A DNA stretch of 10,725 bases, from NCBI GenBank assembly GCA_029880275.1, contig JAOUOQ010000042.1, positions 1 through 10,725 on the forward strand, in the 5' to 3' direction. The translations under genes and the position numbers were made by a program. Shown piece after piece: positions 1-6,709 of this stretch (positions are counted from its first letter, which is position 1; every line of letters starts with the position of its first letter). This DNA comes from Candidatus Aminicenantota bacterium (GTDB lineage: Bacteria > Acidobacteriota > B3-B38 > Guanabaribacteriales > B3-B38). Under the pieces are notes generated by a model. That model was not told where the DNA came from and made no database searches. It worked only from the letters and a program-made list of their open reading frames with translations.

Positions 1-98
1 GTTCAAGCAGGGGCATTGATACTCCCAGTGACCTCCACTGGGTCAAAGAACGGGTTTCTAAGAAGAGTTCTATGGAGGGCTCTTCTCAACTTACTTAG
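1..98 (+). CDS. kdsB: CMP-Kdo synthetase (3-deoxy-manno-octulosonate cytidylyltransferase), C-terminal fragment
   Basis: The gene enters from outside the window. Reading from base 3 gives about 31 residues ending at a TAG at 96-98. The fragment begins SSRGIDTPSDLHWVKERV, which matches the conserved C-terminal signature of KdsB (G-[IV]-D-T-P-x-D-L followed by a final amphipathic helix). KdsB joins CTP and Kdo to give CMP-Kdo, the activated sugar used by the Kdo transferase WaaA. It fits its neighbours well: pyrG, which makes its CTP, starts 23 bases downstream, and kdsA and kdsC make its Kdo. The catalytic part is not visible, so the call rests on a short motif plus gene order. The last dozen residues (KKSSMEGSSQLT) form a polar tail that looks lineage-specific. 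Confidence 0.75.
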   Translation, partial: SSRGIDTPSDLHWVKERVSKKSSMEGSSQLT

Positions 99-121
99 AC
101 GGAGACAAGAAGGATTAGAAA

Positions 122-1741
122 ATGGCAGCCAAATTTATATTTGTGACCGGGGGAGTCATCTCCTCTCTGGGCAAGGGGTTAGCATCTGCTTCGTTAGGAT
201 GTCTGATGGAGAGCCATGGTTACAGGGTTGCCCTTCAGAAGCTGGACCCCTACCTGAATGTTGACCCCGGAACTATGAGCCCTTTCCAGCACGGCGAGGT
301 CTATGTCACCGACGATGGAGCGGAGACTGACCTCGACCTGGGGCACTATGAGAGGTTCACCCACTGCAGGACCACCAAAGACCACAATTACACCAGCGGA
401 CAGGTTTACGAGACATTGATTCTCAAGGAGCGGAGAGGAGACTTTTTAGGGAACACGGTACAGGTCATCCCTCATGTTACCGATGAGATAAAGAGAGTCA
501 TCACTAAGATCTCACACGATGTGGATATAGTGATTGTGGAGATAGGGGGGACGGTGGGGGATATCGAAGGACTTCCCTTCCTGGAGGCAATCCGCCAGCT
601 CAGGCAGGAGGTGGGTCCCCACAATGCTGTAAACATCCACCTCACCCTGGTTCCCTTTATCAAGACCGCCGAGCAGTTGAAAACCAAGCCCACCCAGCAC
701 AGCGTCAAGCAGCTCCGGGAGATCGGCATTCAGCCGGACATCATCCTCTGCCGCACCGACCGCTTCCTCCCCCCGGAGATAAAAGCCAAGATATCCCTCT
801 TCTGCAATGTATCGGAGGAGGCGGTGATCACTGCCAAGGATGTGGAGTGCCTCTATGAGGTTCCCCTGATCTTCCGACAGGAGGGGCTGGACAAGATCGT
901 CTTAAAGCTCCTCAATCTCCCCTACCATTATCAAGATTTGAAGGAATGGGAGGAGCTAATTGGCAGTATAAAGAACCCTGCAGATGAGATAACCATTGCA
1001 GTGGTAGGGAAGTATGTCCGATTCCACGACTCTTATAAAAGCCTTATTGAAGCGTTGAAACAAGGGGGCTACCCTCACAATCTAAAGGTGAACATAGAGT
1101 GGATTGAGGCGGAGGATATTGAGAAGGGTACTGCCCTTCACAGATTAAATGAGGTAGATGGGATTCTGGTTCCGGGAGGATTCGGAAAGAGGGGAGTGCT
1201 GGGGATGATAGAAACCATACGCTATGCTCGGGAGAATAAGGTTCCCTTTTTCGGAATATGCCTGGGGATGCAATGCTCGGTGATAGAGTTTGCCCGTAAT
1301 GTCTGCCATCTGGAAGGCGCTGACAGCACCGAATTCGCTGAGCAAACCCCTCACAAGGTGATCCACCTCCTTAAGGACCTGGAAGGAGTCACGGATATGG
1401 GGGGGACTATGAGGTTGGGACAGTACCCCTGTCGTCTTGCCAATCCCTCCTTTGCCTATGAAGCTTATCAGCAGGAGGAGGTTTACGAGCGCCATCGCCA
1501 TCGCTACGAATTAAACCGAGAGTATGAAGAGGTATTGGCTAATAAGGGAATGAGGATTGTCGGCGAGTCCCCGGATAAACGCTATGTGGAAATTGTGGAG
1601 GTAGCAGACCATCCCTGGTTTGTTGGCTGCCAGTTCCATCCCGAATGGAAGGCCAAGCCCCTCAAGCCCCATCCCCTATACAGCAATTTTATTAAGGCCT
1701 CTTATAGCTACCGGCAGAGGAGAAAGCGTTCTGATCACTGA
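122..1741 (+). CDS. pyrG: CTP synthase (glutamine-hydrolysing)
   Basis: It converts UTP, ATP and glutamine to CTP in the cytoplasm. The 539-residue length is normal for the family. The N-terminal synthetase domain (about 1-265) opens with the P-loop-like GGVISSLGKG at residues 10-19 and carries DPYLNVDPGTM, the DDGAETDLDLGHYERF block and IGGTVGDIEGLPF. The C-terminal class I glutamine amidotransferase domain (about 290-539) has the oxyanion-loop segment PGGFGKRG, the nucleophile Cys380 in FGICLGMQ, and the partner residues His506 and Glu508 in QFHPEW, so both domains look active. The ATG at 122 follows an AAGGA element with suitable spacing. The gene lies between kdsB and kdsA and its stop overlaps the kdsA start by one base (TGATG). 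In this setting it probably supplies CTP for CMP-Kdo as well as for general nucleotide needs. Confidence 0.98.
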   Translation: MAAKFIFVTGGVISSLGKGLASASLGCLMESHGYRVALQKLDPYLNVDPGTMSPFQHGEVYVTDDGAETDLDLGHYERFTHCRTTKDHNYTSGQVYETLILKERRGDFLGNTVQVIPHVTDEIKRVITKISHDVDIVIVEIGGTVGDIEGLPFLEAIRQLRQEVGPHNAVNIHLTLVPFIKTAEQLKTKPTQHSVKQLREIGIQPDIILCRTDRFLPPEIKAKISLFCNVSEEAVITAKDVECLYEVPLIFRQEGLDKIVLKLLNLPYHYQDLKEWEELIGSIKNPADEITIAVVGKYVRFHDSYKSLIEALKQGGYPHNLKVNIEWIEAEDIEKGTALHRLNEVDGILVPGGFGKRGVLGMIETIRYARENKVPFFGICLGMQCSVIEFARNVCHLEGADSTEFAEQTPHKVIHLLKDLEGVTDMGGTMRLGQYPCRLANPSFAYEAYQQEEVYERHRHRYELNREYEEVLANKGMRIVGESPDKRYVEIVEVADHPWFVGCQFHPEWKAKPLKPHPLYSNFIKASYSYRQRRKRSDH

Positions 1742-2571
1742 TGCCAACCAAAAAAATCAATATAACCGATAAATTAACCATGGGGGGAGATTCCCCCTTT
1801 GTGCTGATAGCGGGACCCTGCGTGATTGAAAGCGAGGAGCACACCCTCCACCTCGCCGCCAGCATCAAAGCGTCGGCAGATGAGCTGTCCATACCCTTTG
1901 TTTTTAAAGCCTCTTTTGACAAGGCGAACCGCACCTCCCTTGCTTCCTACCGGGGACCGGGGCTGGAGGAGGGGCTGCGCATTTTACACCGGGTTAAAGA
2001 GGAGTATCATCTTCCTCTCCTCTCCGATGTCAGCGAGCAGGGGCAGGTGGAGCGGGCAGCCGAGGTGCTGGATATCATTCAGATACCCGCCTTCCTCTGC
2101 CGGCAGACCGACCTGATATTGGCTGTTGCCCGAAGCGGAAAAGTGGTCAATGTGAAAAAGGGGCAGTTCTTAGCACCCTGGGATGTGGGACAGATCATCA
2201 ATAAGGTCGTCTCTACGGGAAATGAAAAGGTGATGATAACCGAGAGGGGGACCTCCTTCGGATACAATAACCTGGTAGTCGATATGAAGAGCCTTTCCAT
2301 TCTTAAGGGGTTCGGCTATCCGGTAATATTTGATGTGACCCACAGCCTTCAGCTTCCCGGCGGGCGGGGCGATTTCTCGGGAGGAAGGGCGGAGTTCATC
2401 GAGCCTCTTGCCCGGGCGGGGCTGGCTATCGGCATTGATGGGCTATTTATGGAGGTGCACGACGACCCCTCGGAGGCTCTCTCCGACGGGACAAATGTCC
2501 TGAAGCTGGAGCTACTCCCCCAAATTTTGCCTAAGCTCAAGGAGATAGACAGGGTAGTGAAGGGATTCTGA
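1741..2571 (+). CDS. kdsA: Kdo-8-phosphate synthase, metal-dependent class
   Basis: It condenses phosphoenolpyruvate with arabinose-5-phosphate to give Kdo-8-phosphate, the first committed step of Kdo synthesis. The protein is 276 residues, a single TIM barrel of normal family length. Signature segments are IAGPCVIES (residues 23-31), KASFDKANRTS, ITERGTSFGYNNLVVDM and DVTHSLQLPGG. The metal-dependent enzyme of Aquifex uses Cys11, His185, Glu222 and Asp233. Here the equivalents are Cys27, His201, Glu238 and Asp249, each offset by 16, so this belongs to the metal-dependent class and not the E. coli type, which has Asn in place of the Cys. The alternative, a DAHP synthase of the same superfamily, is unlikely given the KANRTS and SFGYNN segments and the adjacent kdsC. 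The start codon overlaps the pyrG stop, suggesting translational coupling. Confidence 0.97.
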   Translation: MPTKKINITDKLTMGGDSPFVLIAGPCVIESEEHTLHLAASIKASADELSIPFVFKASFDKANRTSLASYRGPGLEEGLRILHRVKEEYHLPLLSDVSEQGQVERAAEVLDIIQIPAFLCRQTDLILAVARSGKVVNVKKGQFLAPWDVGQIINKVVSTGNEKVMITERGTSFGYNNLVVDMKSLSILKGFGYPVIFDVTHSLQLPGGRGDFSGGRAEFIEPLARAGLAIGIDGLFMEVHDDPSEALSDGTNVLKLELLPQILPKLKEIDRVVKGF

Positions 2572-3104
2572 TGGAGGTTTCGGAGAAAATCTTAGCCAAA
2601 GCCAGGCGGATTAAGCTCATCCTGATGGATGCCGATGGGGTTCTCACCGAGGGGAAGGTGACCTATGGGGACGGGAACCTGGAGTTGAAATCCTTTGATG
2701 TCAAGGACGGAGCCGGCATCGACCTTGCCCGCAAGGCAGGCATCAGGACCGGCATTATCAGCGGTCGGCAGTCTGGGGCGCTCCAGCGGAGGGCTAAGGA
2801 GCTGAGAATAGACGAGGTTCATCAAAAGGTCATCAACAAGGTGGAGGTATATAAGGAGATATTGGGGAGGTATTCCCTGCGGGATGAGGAGGTAGCTTAT
2901 ATTGGTGACGATATTCTCGACCTCCCCCTTCTGCTGCGGGTAGGCCTATCGGCGGCAGTAGCTGATGCTCATCCCGAGGTGAAAAAAAGAGTGGACCTGG
3001 TAACCACCTCTACCGGAGGGCAGGGCGCGGTTCGGGAGTTGATTGAGTTCATACTCCGCGCCCAGGGAAGGTGGGATACCATAGTGCAAGAGTTTCTAAG
3101 TTAA
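2571..3104 (+). CDS. kdsC: Kdo-8-phosphate phosphatase (HAD superfamily)
   Basis: It removes phosphate from Kdo-8-phosphate to release free Kdo for KdsB. At 177 residues it has the size of stand-alone KdsC/YrbI proteins, which lack a cap domain and work as tetramers. The HAD motifs are complete: nucleophile Asp20 and acid/base Asp22 in LMDADGVLT, Ser64 in ISGR, Lys90 in VINK, and the magnesium-binding IGDDILDLP with Asp113, Asp114 and Asp117. The C-terminal TTSTGGQGAVRELIEFIL is the conserved KdsC tail that reaches into the neighbouring active site. Its ATG shares one base with the kdsA TGA. kdsD, often found between these two genes in other genomes, is absent here, so arabinose-5-phosphate must come from a gene elsewhere. 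Confidence 0.95.
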   Translation: MEVSEKILAKARRIKLILMDADGVLTEGKVTYGDGNLELKSFDVKDGAGIDLARKAGIRTGIISGRQSGALQRRAKELRIDEVHQKVINKVEVYKEILGRYSLRDEEVAYIGDDILDLPLLLRVGLSAAVADAHPEVKKRVDLVTTSTGGQGAVRELIEFILRAQGRWDTIVQEFLS

Positions 3105-3116
3105 GCAAAAATACCG

Positions 3117-4028
3117 ATGGAGCTTAAAAAGCGCTTTTTCAGGTCTCTTATATACTACGCGCTGCGTGGGGTGAAATGTGTGGGGTGGTTGTTGCCTCGC
3201 CAGTGGAACCTATGGGTAGGGGCTCAGATAGGACTGCTGGGGTATGGTGTTCTGAGGGCTGAGCGGCGAAAATCCATAAAAAATTTGGAGCTGGCTTTTC
3301 AGAGTGAAAAATCAGCCGAGGAGCTGCGAGGCATAAACCGAAGGGTTTTCGTCAATCAGGGGAGGAACCTCTTCGAGTTGTTCTGGCTGGCCAGGGTCTC
3401 CCCTTCGGAGCTGCTGCAGCAGGTGCATTTTCAGGGGATGGAGCACATGCAGAGAGCGTACCAGAGGGGGAATGGAGTCCTTCTGGTCACCGGGCATATA
3501 GGTAACTGGGAGCTCATGGCGGCGGCGGTAGCTGCGGCAGGCTACCCTCTGTGGGTGGTTGCCGCTCCCCTTTACGACCCTCGATTAGACGGCGTAGTAG
3601 CCGGCATCAGGAAGAGGTATGGGGTGCGAACAGTTTATCGCCACCACCCTTCAGCCCGGCGGACAATTCTTCGGGTTATAGAAAAGGGGGAGGTGATGGG
3701 GCTGTTGATTGACCAGGACACCAGAGTCAAGGGCGTCTTTGTCGATTTCTTCGGTCGCCCTGCGTACACTACTTCGTCTGCTGCGTCTTTAGCTCTGCGT
3801 TCCGAAGCGGAAGTGGTTATTGGTTATATTGTCCGCCAGCAGAACAATAGTATCACCATTGCCTTCAGACCCGCGTTGCTCCCCCTTCGCAGCATCAAGC
3901 GGGCGGAGGAGCTGGTGGCCAACACCCAGCTCTATACCTCTGTTTTGGAAGATATCGTCAGGAAGTATCCCGAGCAATGGACCTGGATGCATCAACGGTG
4001 GAAGACAATAAAGAGAGCACACAATTAA
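3117..4028 (+). CDS. LpxL/HtrB-family lipid A-type lysophospholipid acyltransferase
   Basis: A 303-residue member of the LpxL/LpxM (HtrB/MsbB) family, which transfers acyl chains to Kdo-lipid A at the cytoplasmic face of the inner membrane. The catalytic HX4E motif is visible as GHIGNWE, with His127 and Glu132. Other family blocks are LLIDQDTRVKGVFVDFFGRPAYT and the C-terminal PEQWTWMHQRWK. The N-terminus (about 10-47) is basic and hydrophobic, as expected for a membrane anchor. It starts 12 bases after kdsC, and I see no clear Shine-Dalgarno sequence ahead of the ATG, so translation may depend on readthrough coupling from kdsC. The position acylated and the chain used cannot be read from sequence, so I give no lpxL or lpxM symbol. 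Placement straight after the Kdo genes fits Kdo-dependent late acylation. Confidence 0.92.
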   Translation: MELKKRFFRSLIYYALRGVKCVGWLLPRQWNLWVGAQIGLLGYGVLRAERRKSIKNLELAFQSEKSAEELRGINRRVFVNQGRNLFELFWLARVSPSELLQQVHFQGMEHMQRAYQRGNGVLLVTGHIGNWELMAAAVAAAGYPLWVVAAPLYDPRLDGVVAGIRKRYGVRTVYRHHPSARRTILRVIEKGEVMGLLIDQDTRVKGVFVDFFGRPAYTTSSAASLALRSEAEVVIGYIVRQQNNSITIAFRPALLPLRSIKRAEELVANTQLYTSVLEDIVRKYPEQWTWMHQRWKTIKRAHN

Positions 4029-4037
4029 CCGCCTTTC

Positions 4038-4047
4038 AGAGGAGGTG
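4038..4047 (+). promoter_or_regulatory. Strong ribosome binding site of lapA
   Basis: AGAGGAGGTG lies four bases ahead of the ATG at 4052 and is nearly a full complement of the 16S rRNA 3' end. It fixes the lapA start and contrasts with the poor site of the acyltransferase gene just upstream, suggesting LapA is made in larger amounts. Confidence 0.8.
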
Positions 4048-4051
4048 ATTA

Positions 4052-4399
4052 ATGAATATCTTGAGAGCAGTAATAATAATTATCCTCTTCTTTGCCCTGC
4101 TTATTCTGGCAGTGCTCAACTCCAAGGAGTCGGTGTCGCTCGATCTCTATTGGCGCACCATACCGGACATTCCGTTGATTTTTATCATCTTCGCCTCTTT
4201 GCTGGTGGGGGTGATAGTTGCCGGTATTATCGGACTGGCCGAGAACATGAAACTCAGGCTGACCCAGCGGCGTTTGAGGCAGGAAATAAGAAAGCTGGAG
4301 GAAGAGGTCAACTCACTGAGACATCTCCCTATCGCCGAGGGCATAGAGAGAGAAAAAGAGAACTTTAATCAGCCAAACAGACTGACAGAAGAGTTATAA
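4052..4399 (+). CDS. lapA: LapA family (DUF1049) inner-membrane protein
   Basis: A 115-residue protein with the LapA plan: a first membrane helix at about 5-22, a short exposed loop holding NSKESVSLDLYW (23-34), a second helix at about 41-63 ending in the small-residue stretch VGVIVAGIIGLAE, and then a charged cytoplasmic coiled coil (about 65-92). The tail beyond residue 95 is polar and probably disordered. In E. coli LapA sits next to LapB and helps assemble LPS at the inner membrane. Here it also immediately precedes a clear LapB, which greatly strengthens the call. Low-complexity membrane proteins of this size are hard to assign by sequence alone, but the two-helix/loop/coiled-coil layout plus the neighbour leaves little room for another reading. 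Confidence 0.85.
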   Translation: MNILRAVIIIILFFALLILAVLNSKESVSLDLYWRTIPDIPLIFIIFASLLVGVIVAGIIGLAENMKLRLTQRRLRQEIRKLEEEVNSLRHLPIAEGIEREKENFNQPNRLTEEL

Positions 4400-4428
4400 G
4401 AGCCTAAACTTTCGTGCCTCATCTGTGT

Positions 4429-4440
4429 GGAGGGAAGGGG
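4429..4440 (+). promoter_or_regulatory. Ribosome binding site that decides the lapB start
   Basis: GGAGGGAAGGGG lies six bases ahead of the ATG at 4447. A GTG at 4414 opens the same frame 11 codons earlier but has no comparable site, and using it would put a Cys- and Gly-containing peptide before the membrane anchor. The ATG is therefore preferred. Confidence 0.7.
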
Positions 4441-4446
4441 TTTCGG

Positions 4447-5607
4447 ATGTTCTGGTATATATTAATTGCCCTGCTGGTGGGAGTTTTGCTGGGTAGAGTG
4501 TGGGCGATGTTCATACGCCCAGAGCCAGCGAGCTTTCGTCGGGAGGGGAGCCGAGGTTCGACTAATTATATTTTGGGGTTGAACTACCTTATATCTAACC
4601 AGACAGATTTAGCCATTTTGGAGCTGGGAAAGGCAGCCAAGCTGGACAGCAAAACGGTGGAGGTTTTTATCACTCTGGGGAACCTGTTCCGGGAAAAGGG
4701 TCATGTGGAGCGAGCGATTCAGATTCACAAGGGGGTGCTTCACCGTTCCCATCTGAGCGGTGTGGAACGCAACCAGGCGCTGCTGTGTCTGGGGATAGAT
4801 TTTAAAAAAGCGGGCATCATCGACCGGGCCATCGGCATTTTCGAAGAGCTAATCCAACGTGACCCCGATAACATAAACGGCTACCTCAACCTCGCCGAAC
4901 TGTATGAAGAGCTGATGGAATGGGAGAAAGCCTATGCTGCCCACGAGAAGGTATTGCAGATGGGATATACCGCCAATCGTATGGCATTGGGTTTTATTCA
5001 AAATGAGCTGGGGCTTATCTCCCTCGGGGACAAGGATAATTCAGGTGCCATTAAGAGGTTTCAAAAGGCGATTTCGAGCGACCCGACTGTTCACCCTGCC
5101 TACATCAATCTGGGGGACGCTTATCTTGAAAATGAGGAGGTTCACCCGGCTATCAACTGCTGGGAGAAGCTGGTAGCTATCACCCCGTTGAAGTCGTACC
5201 TGGTGTTTGACCGCCTGAAGAAGGCTTACGAGATGATAGAGGAACCCGACAGGTATGAATCTCTGCTGGTACGATTAGCCGGGGAGAATCGGAAAGATTG
5301 GCGAGTGAGGATAGCCCTGGCTGAGCATGACAGAGAAAATGGGAGAGCCAAAAAGGCTTATCGCTGGCTGCTGGAGGCTTCCCGCATTAATCCTCACTCT
5401 CTGACCATTCACCAATTCTTCTGGAGATTGCTATTAGAGGAAGGGCTGCCGCGGGAAAAAGTGGAGGAGTATGTTGATACCACACGGGAGATGGTTTTCT
5501 TTATTGACCCCTATATATGTCTGAAATGTCACTATAAGACCACCGAGATCCTCTGGAGATGTCCTCATTGCCACGCCTGGAATAGCTTTGTGGAGGAGAA
5601 GCTATAG
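4447..5607 (+). CDS. lapB: LapB (YciM): membrane-anchored TPR protein with rubredoxin-type zinc ribbon
   Basis: 386 residues from the ATG at 4447, close to the 389 of E. coli LapB. Residues 2-20 form the N-terminal membrane anchor. Tandem tetratricopeptide repeats follow, beginning with NYILGLNYLISNQTDLAILE, a close match in pattern to the E. coli start (Y-x-x-G-x-N-[FY]-L-[LI]-S-N-Q-x-D). The C-terminus carries a four-cysteine metal site, C358-x2-C361 and C372-x2-C375, in the pattern CxKCxxxxxxxxWxCPxCxAW typical of LapB. In E. coli LapB joins FtsH to control degradation of LpxC, the committed lipid A enzyme, and also links to LPS assembly. Its place at the end of a Kdo/lipid A operon supports the same role here. 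The FtsH partnership is inferred from the family and cannot be seen in this sequence. Confidence 0.93.
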   Translation: MFWYILIALLVGVLLGRVWAMFIRPEPASFRREGSRGSTNYILGLNYLISNQTDLAILELGKAAKLDSKTVEVFITLGNLFREKGHVERAIQIHKGVLHRSHLSGVERNQALLCLGIDFKKAGIIDRAIGIFEELIQRDPDNINGYLNLAELYEELMEWEKAYAAHEKVLQMGYTANRMALGFIQNELGLISLGDKDNSGAIKRFQKAISSDPTVHPAYINLGDAYLENEEVHPAINCWEKLVAITPLKSYLVFDRLKKAYEMIEEPDRYESLLVRLAGENRKDWRVRIALAEHDRENGRAKKAYRWLLEASRINPHSLTIHQFFWRLLLEEGLPREKVEEYVDTTREMVFFIDPYICLKCHYKTTEILWRCPHCHAWNSFVEEKL

Positions 5608-5623
5608 TTTTCCCGTTTTGAGC

Positions 5624-5998
5624 TTATTCTCTTTCTGTGTAATAAACCCGGCTGGTCTCGGTTTCGAAAACCTCCACCGCCCACAGATAATAGTCCTCAG
5701 TATCTATTTTCCTCTTGAGATTATCATAGAGCCATTTGGCGATGTTTTCGGAGGTGGGGTTCTCTTTGTCAAAGGGAGGGAGGTTATTCAGCGACTTGTG
5801 GTCGAGCTGTCCGGTGAGCTCGCAGGTTATCTCTTTCAGGCGGCGGAAATCTATCACCATCCCCAGGCTGTTGGTGCGGTCAGCCCGGACATACACCTGC
5901 ACCTTCCAGTTGTGCCCGTGGGGCTGGGCACAATCACCCGGGTAGCCTCTTACTTGGTGAGAAGCTGAAAATCCGGTCTCTATCATTATCTCGTACAT
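5624..5998 (-). CDS. queD: 6-carboxy-5,6,7,8-tetrahydropterin synthase (queuosine pathway)
   Basis: 124 residues from the preferred start, normal for QueD, which turns dihydroneopterin triphosphate into 6-carboxytetrahydropterin on the way to 7-deazaguanine and queuosine. Zinc ligands are His14 (in SASHQV), His27 and His29 (in HGHNW). The catalytic Cys23 gives the spacing C-x3-HGH. Asp66-His67 in QLDHKSLN, the NPTSENIAKWL segment and Glu112 in VEVFETETS complete the active site. The Cys-x3-HGH pattern separates it from the PTPS-III folate-pathway variant, which has a Glu in this stretch. An upstream in-frame ATG at 6034 would add 12 residues but has GAGG directly against the codon. The ATG at 5998 has GAGGAG six bases ahead, so I chose it. 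It lies 39 bases after coaE and converges on lapB. No queC, queE or queF is in the window. Confidence 0.93.
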   Translation of the reverse strand: MYEIMIETGFSASHQVRGYPGDCAQPHGHNWKVQVYVRADRTNSLGMVIDFRRLKEITCELTGQLDHKSLNNLPPFDKENPTSENIAKWLYDNLKRKIDTEDYYLWAVEVFETETSRVYYTERE

Positions 5999-6004
5999 TC
6001 TTAG

Positions 6005-6010
6005 CTCCTC
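6005..6010 (-). promoter_or_regulatory. Ribosome binding site that decides the queD start
   Basis: On the minus strand GAGGAG stands six bases before the ATG whose first base is 5998. This supports the 124-residue form over a 136-residue form starting at 6034. Confidence 0.7.
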
Positions 6011-6037
6011 TTCTTTCCCCAAAAAGAGATGCATCCT

Positions 6038-6709
6038 CTAAAGATTTTTTCCGGGAGGTATGGAGGAAAATTTTCTTCTCCAATCTTCCTTAAGGGATTG
6101 AAAGACCTCCTCTACCTGTCTCTCTGTGTCTTGCAAGTTTCCTGAGGTGGAAATCTTATAGTTCGCATAAAGGAGCTTCTCCCTGAGGGGGAGCTGGGCT
6201 GCTATTCTCTTTTGGGCTTCCTCCGGGGAGATTCCATTCCTCTCTATAAGCCTTTTGAGCTGGGTCTGTTCATCTGTATAAACCACCGTTATTTTGTCGA
6301 AGCGATGGTGGCTCCCGGTTTCTATCATAAGGGCGGCGTCCACTATCACTATCCCCTCGCCGCCAGAGAGAAGGTATTCCTCAATGAGCCTGTTCTCTTC
6401 CGCTATTACCTGGGGGTGAACGATGGAATTGAGCCTCTCTCTTTTCTCTCTGTCCGAGAAGACGATCGCTCCCAGCCGTTTTCGGTTTATTGTCCGGTCG
6501 GGATTTAAAATCTCCTCACCAAAATACTCTACCACCCTCTTCCAGGTAGGGTTCGGGAGTTGGAGGAGGTGATGGACTATTTTATCAGCATCGATGCAAT
6601 AGCATCCTCGCTCTTCAAACATCTTGGCTATCGTGCTTCTGCCGCAGGCTATTCCACCGGTTAACCCTACCTTGAGGATTTTACCGCGGTGGGGTTCAGC
6701 CTCAGCCAT
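6038..6709 (-). CDS. coaE: Dephospho-CoA kinase with an Arg in place of the Walker A Lys
   Basis: It phosphorylates the ribose 3'-OH of dephospho-CoA, the last step of coenzyme A synthesis. At 223 residues it is slightly longer than many CoaE proteins because of a nine-residue N-terminal extension and a basic tail. Family features are the P-loop GLTGGIACGRST (residues 15-26), the DADK block that follows the first helix, the VDAALMIETG segment equivalent to the usual D-x-PLLxE, RLIERNGISPEEAQKRIAAQ in the lid, and the ANYKISTSG block equivalent to ADYxIxNxG. The P-loop has Arg24 (AGA codon, 6638-6640) where the family normally has Lys, and the last two blocks also differ at usually conserved positions. 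The start codon lies inside the folD end (ATGGCTGA, eight-base overlap), so the two are translationally coupled. The identity is clear; full activity is less certain. Confidence 0.93.
   Translation of the reverse strand: MAEAEPHRGKILKVGLTGGIACGRSTIAKMFEERGCYCIDADKIVHHLLQLPNPTWKRVVEYFGEEILNPDRTINRKRLGAIVFSDREKRERLNSIVHPQVIAEENRLIEEYLLSGGEGIVIVDAALMIETGSHHRFDKITVVYTDEQTQLKRLIERNGISPEEAQKRIAAQLPLREKLLYANYKISTSGNLQDTERQVEEVFQSLKEDWRRKFSSIPPGKNL

Noticed and set aside
24..86. Two hairpins ahead of pyrG (stems at 24-30/36-42 and 61-71/76-86), at first taken as a pyrG leader or attenuator.
   Set aside because: They lie inside the coding end of kdsB (stop at 96-98) and neither is followed by a T-run, so a regulatory reading is not supported.
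16..264. An open frame of 82 codons overlapping the pyrG start in another frame.
   Set aside because: It is a shadow of kdsB and pyrG, has no ribosome site and resembles no family.
4414..4446. GTG at 4414 as the start of lapB, adding 11 residues.
   Set aside because: The added peptide is not LapB-like, and the ribosome site at 4429-4440 serves the ATG at 4447, which gives the family's usual N-terminal membrane anchor.
5596..5631. Possible bidirectional terminator between the convergent lapB and queD genes (GAGAAGCT against AGCTTATTCTC).
   Set aside because: Only five consecutive pairs form around a 17-base loop, much of it is coding, and no clear T-run follows on either strand.
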